This document shows, piece by piece, positions 55,996-64,000 of a DNA stretch of 64,000 nucleotides; the stretch's first letter is position 1, and each line of letters begins with the position of its first letter. The DNA lies in the NCBI RefSeq assembly GCF_963678635.1, contig NC_087063.1, forward strand, positions 65,400,471 to 65,464,470. The letters run 5' to 3'. A model generated the notes under the pieces. It saw only the letters and a list, made by a program, of their open reading frames with translations, ran no database searches and was not told where the DNA came from. The position numbers were made by a program, and so were the translations under genes. The stretch comes from Symsagittifera roscoffensis (Eukaryota > Xenacoelomorpha > Acoela > Convolutidae).

Positions 55996-58865
55996 GGCTT
56001 ATTTCTATTTTTTCTTATTTAACTTGATAGAGCTGCTTTTTAGTCGTGTTCTCGCGCGTGTTTTTGAAGCGCAGCTTCGCCTCTGTGTTTTGTTGTCTCT
56101 ATTGCATTGATTGGGACCGGGTCTCCGAGTGCTCCCTCAAGGCCAGATTGTCTGTTTCGCAGTGATTTTCGTGTTGCCCCTTTCGAGGTTTTTGTGGCGG
56201 TGTCCGTCCGTTTTGGGGACATTGCTGATTTTTCTGACATAGACGACCGGTCGTCACTCGACGAAACTTAAGGTTCTGATTCAGATTTGATGTTGGGCAT
56301 TTTTTGAGAGCATGCGGGGTCGGACTTGCATGCCCCTCGCTGGTGTCTTTCGGGCAGTTTTCCCCCCAGTCCTTTACCTTGGCCTGGGAAAAGGGCTATC
56401 TTGGCCTATCTCTTATTTGAGCTTTCTTAATGTTCGGTCTGCTTTTTGCGTGTCAGTTTCTTCGGGAATCCGGCTTTTTCGTCCTCCTGGAACATAGCGT
56501 GTTGGGGGTGCGTTGGTTGCTTGATGTCTTAAAATTACAAGCATGGTTCCGTTCTTCTGGCGGATTTATATGCTACATAGTCACTTAACCGTGAAAGCCT
56601 CCTGGGGTCCTTAACCATGGTCCGTAGGTCTTTGGATTTGGAACATTTGCGAATCCACATTTTCTCAATAGTCAAGGTTGTTTACCTAATGGTGGTTGTA
56701 CCCAAGGCTTTCGGGAAGCGGGTTTTAAAACTTCTAGATTCACTAGTGGACAATGTCCGAACAACAATTTAATCCGTCCTTACTCAAAAATTTCAAAAAA
56801 TTTTCTGAATTTATTGTGTTCCGTTTTCTCAAAAATCGCGAAAATTCGGTTTTTGGTTCCAAAATAGTTCCAACCACTTCCGAACTAAACTTAACCGGTT
56901 CTATCTATTATAGTAGTGCAGTTACGATGTAACACACTAATTTAGCGCTTTTTTCCGTTTCAAGTAATATTGATATCTCAAAAATCGCGATTTGTGGGGG
57001 AATCAAAATTTCGCTATTTTGACCCTAAAAACCGGTCTGCTTTCTGTGTTTTTCACTAAAAAACGATATAGGAGTATTAATATAGGCTATATAAGTAAAC
57101 ATAATAGTAATACTAAACCCCTCTGGGTTTGTTTAATATCCGAATTAAGGTGCTTAACTCGGATATTCGCAGTTCGGTGAAGGGTCACTACAGTGCAGCA
57201 CTGTCGAGCACCCCACAGATTACTATCTTAATTTTTGTACCAAAAGGGATACAAAACTTGTTAACGATACCCAACAGTCGATTGTTGTTGTCGTTGAGCC
57301 CCTTCTTGTTGCTCCTTGTACTGCTTGCCGGATCAGTCATCTCCCAAGACCCTTCCGAATTGAGCGCAAATCAGCTGACCCTTCCGGATTGAGCGCAATT
57401 TATCATTAACGTGCTTAAATGCTCAAATACTCCTACAGTACAAGCCTCACAACCGGGCCACAAAATTGATCGTAACAATCCTGACTGATATAAATGCCTG
57501 TAAAAACAATATATCTATCAACAACAAACGGGGGGGTCGCATCACATCTTGTCTGGGGTGATGATTTCTACTGATTTTTTACTTTTTTTTTTACTGTTTT
57601 TAGTTTTTTCGGTTATTTTTTATGTTTTTTGTTTTTCTTGGGTACTATACTACTTTTTGTTTGGTTTTATATATATCTTTAAGTGTTTTCGGTCACAAAC
57701 CTCTCAGGGAACGAGGGGATGACCGATCCCCCCACCCTTCCTGGTTCGTGAATTTTCGGTCTTAACTAGGTTAAAAAGCTATTCACGGTAATCCGGAATG
57801 CTTCCGCGTTCCGAACTACCCTTCCGCCCCGGCGGTTTTGGCCTATTAAGAACGTTAATGTGAGCATCCGCTCGGCGCGGAGTGCTCGTTAACGGTTCTG
57901 CCGGTCATGATGTTAAAAAAGAATAGCACCCAGGAGCGCCATAAAAACATCTATGAAACATTCTCCCGGAAGATACATATGGACGGAAAATAAAGCTAGG
58001 TTTTAAGACGACTGGCCAACGTCTAAACAGAGCTCTACATGCTTTCTGTGGTATTTCTAACATCGGGTCGAAAAAAAAAGTTACTATTCTCCGGCTTCGA
58101 CCAGAACGCTCAAATTAACTTAATTACATTGAGAAAAAGTGAGCTCATGGCTGGGTCTCAGTATCCCCAGACCACGAGGTCACTCCTAAAATCAGGGCTA
58201 CAACTAATTATTGAATTATTTTTGTTTGTGTTCAGTAGATAAAAATCATCATCCCATCGAAGATGGATCAACCCTTTCCCCCAACTCCTAGCTTCTCATC
58301 CTAGCAAAATGAATTCAGATGTTAATTAATTTCAATTCAGGACATAATAGGGAAGCTAAAAGTTTGTATAAAATGCTCAGAGTTTTAGTCCCGAGACCCC
58401 TCCGGATTCTTGAATCCGGGGAAATAAGACCTTTATCTTCCTCCCAGAAGGCTGTCTTCCACCCTTCACCGTTGTTCGCAACAGCCTTGCAACTATTTTA
58501 GCGACACAATAGTTGCAACTCGGAGCGGTCTCTGTTACTTCTGTTTTTCTCTGATTCCGATCCCCAGTCTTTTTGTTGTTATCGTCGCAACCACTGCTGT
58601 TGTTGTTGTTTATTTCAGTTTCTTCTCTAAAATGGCCGTTTCTGACGTTTCTTAGAATTGTTGCGTCATCAATTCGAATTTTAAAAATTTACGAATTTCC
58701 GAATCCTTCAGCCTTTACGATTTGTCCAATCGTTCGAATAACGCTCTTATTCCTTCAAAACCGCCAATTCGGAAGGTTCGCTACTAAAAACTCGAAATTG
58801 CTGCGTCTGCATTTTGGTCCATTCTGATCGAATGTCACAACGTTGCTACCTTTTTCAGTGAACGA

Positions 58866-60984
58866 ATGGCTTTTACTTCTTCTCTGTCTGTTGGTGGTCA
58901 AAGAACAACTGGTCAAACAGTGCGAACTCAAAATGTTCTGGCAGCGCAGTCTATTGCTAATATAGTGAAGACGTCTTTAGGTCCAGTGGGGCTCGACAAA
59001 ATGTTGGTAGATGATGTTGGAGATGTAACAATCACCAATGATGGCGCTACCATTCTGAAACTGCTTGATGTTGAACACCCTGCTGCCAAAGTAATTTTTA
59101 GATTTCATTGAATTAGCGTACTGTTTTGCTTGAGGCTAGGTCTTTTTAACAGACCACAATGCAATGGTTCAATTAAGGTAAGTTTAAATTGACGGAAGAT
59201 TCGAAAAGAAAAGCAGTTTCAACAAAATTAGCTTCGCTGAGAAACGGAGAAGTAGCAGTATTTAGACAACCGAGGTTCAGACTCGTCATTAAGCAGACAC
59301 TGTCGCGTCTGGTAAAAGGTCCATGTTATAACTTTTTTGGTTAAAGATTAGTCCCCATGACTAATCAAAATCATGTCGTTAATAAAAACTAACTGCGCTT
59401 GACCGACATCTTTTGTGGAAAGAAAATCCTGTCTCTTTATTAATCCGCATCTCTTTATTAATGATTGAGACAAACAAGGGACCTGCTGTTTTTAAAATCA
59501 AATATTGCAATCTTCGTTAGGCTAAAATTAACTTTTTTAGACCGATAAGAAAAGTTGAATTTTAGGTTTTGGTGGAATTGGCCCAGCTGCAAGATGAAGA
59601 AGTAGGAGATGGAACCACGTCAGTGGTCATAATTGCAGCAGAGTTGCTGAAAAATGCCGATGAGTTAGTGAAACAAAAGATTCATCCCACGTCCATAATT
59701 AGTGGCTATCGCCTGGCATGCAAGGAAGCTGTGAAGTTTATCAAAGACCAACTCTCCGTGCCTTTCGACGATCTGGGCTCAGAATCGCTAGTCAATGTGG
59801 CCAAGACTTCGATCTCATCGAAGCTTATCGGAGGCGTTGATGGCGACTTCTTTGCCAATTTAGCTGTGGATGCAGCTAGAGCTGTCCAGTATAATGGACC
59901 AGATGGGTCCGCGAAGGTTCCCGTGAGATCTGTAAACATTCTGAAGGCACATGGTAAAAGTACCAAGGAATCAATGCTTATCAAGGGTTATGCACTGAAT
60001 TGTACAGTGGCATCGCAGCTGATGCCGAAGCGAATTCAAAACGCGAAGATTGCCTGCTTGGATTTCAGTCTACAGAAGACGAAGATGAAGCTGGGTGTGC
60101 ATATAATTTCAGAAAACGCCGATCAGCTTGAGAAAATCAGGGAGCGAGAAGCAGATATAACCAAGGAGAGAATTGCTAAAGTAATGGCAACGGGAGCAAA
60201 TGTGGTGCTCACCACTGGTGGTATAGATGATATGTGCTTGAAGTTTTTCGTCGAGAAGAATGCAATGGCTGTTAGGCGATGCAAGAAAGGTGACTTGAAA
60301 AGAATAGCAAAAGCCACTGGAGCTACATTGATGAGCAGTCTTGCAAATCTGGAAGGCGAAGAGAGCTACGATGCCTCAGCTCTCGGGTATGCCGAGGAAG
60401 TTGTCCAGGACAGAATATGCGACGATGAACTGATTTTCATCAAGAATCCCAAGGCGAGAACCGCGGCTTCTGTTGTCGTCCGTGGCGCCAATGATTTCAT
60501 GTGTGATGAAGTCGAACGATCGCTGCACGATGCCTTGTGCGCTGTCAAAAGAGTTATTGAGAGCAAGAATCTCGTAGCTGGAGGTGGTTCTGTAGAGAGC
60601 GCGTTGTCAATCTACCTTGAGAACTACGCGACGACCATGGCCTCCAGAGAACAGCTTGCAGTCGCTGAGTTTGCGCGATCGCTTCTGATCATCCCAAAAA
60701 TGCTGTCGGTGAATGCTGCACAAGATTCTGCCGATTTGGTGTCTAAACTGAGAGCCTTCCACCATGCGTCACAAACGTCACCAGACAAAGTAGGCTACAA
60801 GTTCGTAGGTTTGGACTTGGTTCAAGGGAAGTGTAGAGACAACAAAAAAGCAGGCGTGGTTGAGCCTGCTGTGAGCAAAATTAAGTCGCTGAAGTTCGCA
60901 ACTGAAGCAGCTATCACCATTCTGCGAATTGACGATTTGATCAAGCTGGAACCAGAGCCGAAAGAGCCTCCTCGTCGTCACTAA
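58866..60984 (+). CDS. CCT1: CCT1, copy 5
   Basis: Exon 1 is 58866-59090 and exon 2 is 59566-60984. The product matches copies 3 and 4. The upstream markers match copy 3 (GAAACATTC near 57955, TCATCCCATCG near 58249). This is the copy next to the intact second gene, so it is the likely original CCT1-neighbour arrangement. Confidence 0.97.
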
Positions 60985-61269
60985 AGGGAAGCTGAAATTT
61001 CAGTGGTCAACTCATTTTCATGTGGAAAATGCTGTAAAATGAAGTTTCTGCATGTTGATTGATTGATTGGCAATGTGAAAAATCGTTGGTTGGTTAAGAT
61101 GTTGAATAATGTGTAAAAAGCTAATTCAAATATGAACATTGGACAGCTTTTCATGGCTCAGTTTTAGCACTGAAAAAACTGTAGGTCTAAGGAAGGTTAG
61201 GTAATTGAACAAACTTTCAAGGTTCTTTGAAAAGGGACTAAATGCTTTCAGAGTAGTTAGATATAACTC

Positions 61270-64000
61270 ATGGATACAATTGCTGCGATGTCGGACTCTT
61301 TGCCTGTTCAGAACGGAGCCATGTTGTCACCCAAAAAAGACTCGTTTGCTAATTTCTACTACAAAACTGACGGAAAACTTGTCGTTAGTCTGCAAACTGA
61401 CAGTATTGAAAATGGAAATGGGGATAAGTTGCAGGAGCAGATCACTTTGCACGTGGAGGTTTGCACCAAGGGAAACGTTATTGTCAATCACGGCCAGGAG
61501 CTGAAAGACAGAGTGCACAAACATCTGTCGATGTTGGCTTATGATGATTATATTTATATTTTGACCAAGCTTGCGAAAGGTAAGTCCGCATTATTTGTGT
61601 CATACGGTAAAGTATGAGTACAGTATATTCTATAATCCGAACGGATTGCTAAATCGAATAGAGAATGAACTCATGTGTACGCAAAAGTAACTGAATGTTA
61701 ATTGTTAATTCTTTCGTCTGACAGCCATCGCTCAAACTGTCCTACAAAATGTATTAAAAAAAACTTGATTGGTTTTGCCAATCTGGCCGGATGACATTTT
61801 CCTTTTTCACATAGAGTTTCATAGTCCCCTTTGGACTAAAGTTTCGGAGTCCCCGTGGGACTAATAGTTTCAAAGTTTTTCTTCCTCTGGAAATTTTTCT
61901 TGATTTCCTTTATCTTTTGTTTCTATTATCGGTCTCTTGTTTTTCTCCTGATTTTTTTTTCGTGTTCTTCAGTCGTGTTTGCTTCGTATTTTTCGGTTTC
62001 GTCGTTTTGCTGTTTTGTTGAGCGTCGTCTTCCTGATTCTTTTCATGTTCATCGGTCGTGTTTGCTTTCTTTTTCGTTTCGTCGCTTTTCGTCTTGCTCA
62101 ATTCGCTGTTTTGTTCGTATTTATTTCCAGTATCAATCACTAATAGAGCGTCTCGATTTGGGCTAGAAATTGGTGATATCACATCGATCACATGAAACTT
62201 TCTTGTCTGTTTCGGTACACATGCTTGAAACTGGTGATTTCATGTTAAATTCAGTTTCGTGGATGAGAATCATGATATTCGCATTGTTACCCTCTGATTT
62301 TCTTTCCGTGCATGCAACAGTAATTTTTTTTCGTTTACTTGTTTTAACACCTGCGAATCTATTGTATTAGTACGAACCTTCTTTTTTTCCAACCTAAGTC
62401 GGAAATATTGGTGCCACTTTTGGGGCACCTTTACTTTTTGATAGCATGTGATGTGACATTCGAATAGAAATAAATTACCGCAGTTGATGCATTTTCAATT
62501 CATCAAATGAACCGAAAAAAAGCTATTGGTTTCAGACAACATCACCATCACAATAATAAACGTCGATTTCAGAAATTTTCCAACTCAATATATCTTGCAT
62601 TTTTTGAAATGCATAATTTATACAATGTGGCTTTATGCTTTGCAATTTGTTATTCAAAGTTACTGTAGATGCCTTCAGTTTGCTATATTCCAAATTATTA
62701 TTTGTGCCAATTTTGCTGAATCGTTGGCAATTTATTAACATATGTAGTGCTTTATTCGTGACTAGTGTTTGTCGGTTATTCAGCTTGCGTGGCTGAGGGG
62801 ATAGTGGGTTAGACTCAAAATCCTTGATCTCAGTAGATTCGAATCTTACACCTAGCATAAGTCGAGGCTTATTTCTATTTTTTCTTATTTAACTTGATAG
62901 AGCTGCTTTTTAGTCGTGTTCTCGCGCGTGTTTTTGAAGCGCAGCTTCGCCTCTGTGTTTTGTTGTCTCTATTGCATTGATTGGGACCGGGTCTCCGAGT
63001 GCTCCCTCAAGGCCAGATTGTCTGTTTCGCAGTGATTTTCGTGTTGCCCCTTTCGAGGTTTTTGTGGCGGTGTCCGTCCGTTTTGGGGACATTGCTGATT
63101 TTTCTGACATAGACGACCGGTCGTCACTCGACGAAACTTAAGGTTCTGATTCAGATTTGATGTTGGGCATTTTTTGAGAGCATGCGGGGTCGGACTTGCA
63201 TGCCCCTCGCTGGTGTCTTTCGGGCAGTTTTCCCCCCAGTCCTTTACCTTGGCCTGGGAAAAGGGCTATCTTGGCCTATCTCTTATTTGAGCTTTCTTAA
63301 TGTTCGGTCTGCTTTTTGCGTGTCAGTTTCTTCGGGAATCCGGCTTTTTCGTCCTCCTGGAACATAGCGTGTTGGGGGTGCGTTGGTTGCTTGATGTCTT
63401 AAAATTACAAGCATGGTTCCGTTCTTCTGGCGGATTTATATGCTACATAGTCACTTAACCGTGAAAGCCTCCTGGGGTCCTTAACCATGGTCCGTAGGTC
63501 TTTGGATTTGGAACATTTGCGAATCCACATTTTCTCAATAGTCAAGGTTGTTTACCTAATGGTGGTTGTACCCAAGCTGTGTGAGGAGTGCATGTTAGTA
63601 TTTTCCCATCTGTTATCTAATATATATAAATACGTTATAGGTTTTGCCAATCCGGCTGGATTTCAATTGGAATGCTGAGAAGTGCCTTCTTTGTCCGGTC
63701 AACCTTTTTGCTTAAAATTTCATAAAATGACTAAAAATAACCAGCTGTTACACTTTAAATTATATTCTTTAGGTGGCAATTCGTGTTATTTACAATCACT
63801 TGAAAAGTTTCTTTTTTGTAATTCGAGTAAGTTCGATGGTGCTATGATTTCACACTGTTCTTTGCAAATTCGATGGCAATGATTGCACGCTGTTTGATTG
63901 CAGGACTGAGCACTGACGTCCCTTTTGACGACGACGAATACCTCTCAGCAACTGTCGACTTCATCAAAGTGCAGGATGAATCAGCAACTAACAAAATTTC
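61270..64000 (+). CDS. Unrecognised second gene, the only copy with exon 2 (partial at the window edge)
   Basis: Exon 1 is 61270-61579, with donor GTAAGT at 61580, and ends after the first base of a Gly codon. Exon 2 begins at 63904, after CTGTTTGATTGCAG. Its first two bases, GA, complete that codon, and the reading continues without a stop (LSTDVPFDDDEYLSATVDF, then IKVQDESATNKI) to the window end. Matching phase and clean splice sites support one gene with a 2324-base intron. The right edge of the CCT1 amplification (63575) falls inside this intron, so only this copy keeps its downstream exons. I do not recognise the protein family; exon 2 starts with an acidic Asp/Glu stretch. It is transcribed in the same direction as CCT1, 285 bases after it. 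Confidence 0.75.
62783..62865 (+). ncRNA. tRNA-like sequence, unit 5
   Basis: This is the same relic as in unit 1. In this unit it lies within the intron of the intact second gene. Confidence 0.4.
63576..63903 (+). other. Unique intron sequence to the right of the array
   Basis: This sequence occurs only once and follows the last unit. At about 63640 GGTTTTGCCAATCCGGCTGG resembles GGTTTTGCCAATCTGGCCGG, found inside each unit (about 61770 in unit 5), so a small dispersed repeat lies twice in the same intron. The end is the splice acceptor of exon 2. Confidence 0.6.

Larger units (their letters stand above)
29214..63575 (+). repeat. Five-copy tandem array of a ~6.87-kb unit carrying CCT1
   Basis: The units run 29214-36086, 36087-42960, 42961-49830, 49831-56705 and 56706-63575 (6873, 6874, 6870, 6875 and 6870 bases). 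They are head to tail and nearly identical; by eye they differ at only a few tens of sites. Each begins at GGCTTTCGGGAAGCGGG and ends at GGTGGTTGTACCCAA. The left flank reads CCCGGAA before the first GGCTTTC, and the right flank reads CCCAAGCTGTG, so an AA(G) microhomology sits at the original joint. Each unit holds a full CCT1 gene and the first exon of a second gene. Confidence 0.95.

Noticed and set aside
29214-63575. Array dismissed as a pure assembly error
   Set aside because: Units carry consistent, patterned differences and private changes, which argues for real copies. An assembly effect cannot be excluded from sequence alone.

Overview
This window is eukaryotic and almost certainly from an invertebrate animal. 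It has a CCT1 chaperonin gene split by a GT-AG intron, a second gene with a matching donor and acceptor, an animal-type Maverick/Polinton element, a Ty3/gypsy-type retroelement and a Tc1/mariner-type hairpin element. Nothing looks bacterial. I cannot name the species. Splice-acceptor-like sites 7 and 18 bases upstream of two start codons would fit a lineage with spliced-leader trans-splicing, such as nematodes or flatworms, but 5'UTR introns explain them equally well.

Positions 1-9650 hold a decayed, AT-rich Maverick/Polinton. On the minus strand lie two copies of the zinc-finger N-terminal part of its polymerase protein, one still open where it leaves the window. On the plus strand, in order, are a retroviral-type integrase, a minor capsid (penton-like) protein, a small pX-like protein, the major capsid protein and the start of a cysteine protease. 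The 3' end of the capsid gene, the following spacer and the first codons of the protease form a roughly 0.94-0.99 kb tandem repeat of four copies. A stray fragment of the same chimera lies between polymerase and integrase.

Positions 9650-16040 are mostly non-coding. They hold a degenerate ~30-bp minisatellite (10490-11060), a 730-bp Tc1/mariner-like hairpin element with TA duplications (12298-13027) and several short direct and inverted repeats. A low-confidence coding remnant lies at 14755-15600.

Positions 16039-27615 (minus strand) hold a long, GC-richer Ty3/gypsy-type retroelement with many in-frame stops and frameshifts. Its order is coiled-coil gag ORFs, a capsid/zinc-knuckle gag, aspartic protease, reverse transcriptase, RNase H, a long linker with three LSGE motifs, an integrase and a long acidic tail. 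After one in-frame TGA there is a domain resembling a TARG1/OARD1-type macro domain. A separate coiled-coil plus SGNH-hydrolase-like ORF follows downstream. I could not find a convincing LTR pair.

Positions 29214-63575 are five head-to-tail copies of a ~6.87-kb unit. Each unit carries a complete, intact two-exon CCT1 gene (547 residues) and the promoter and first exon of a neighbouring unrecognised gene. Only the fifth, rightmost copy of that exon is followed by the gene's exon 2 (from 63904). The array therefore amplifies CCT1 fully but its neighbour only partially. Variant patterns show that units 2+3 and 4+5 resemble each other, a dimeric higher-order structure. The segment left of the array (28282-29213) carries an older, circularly permuted duplication of the CCT1 upstream region.
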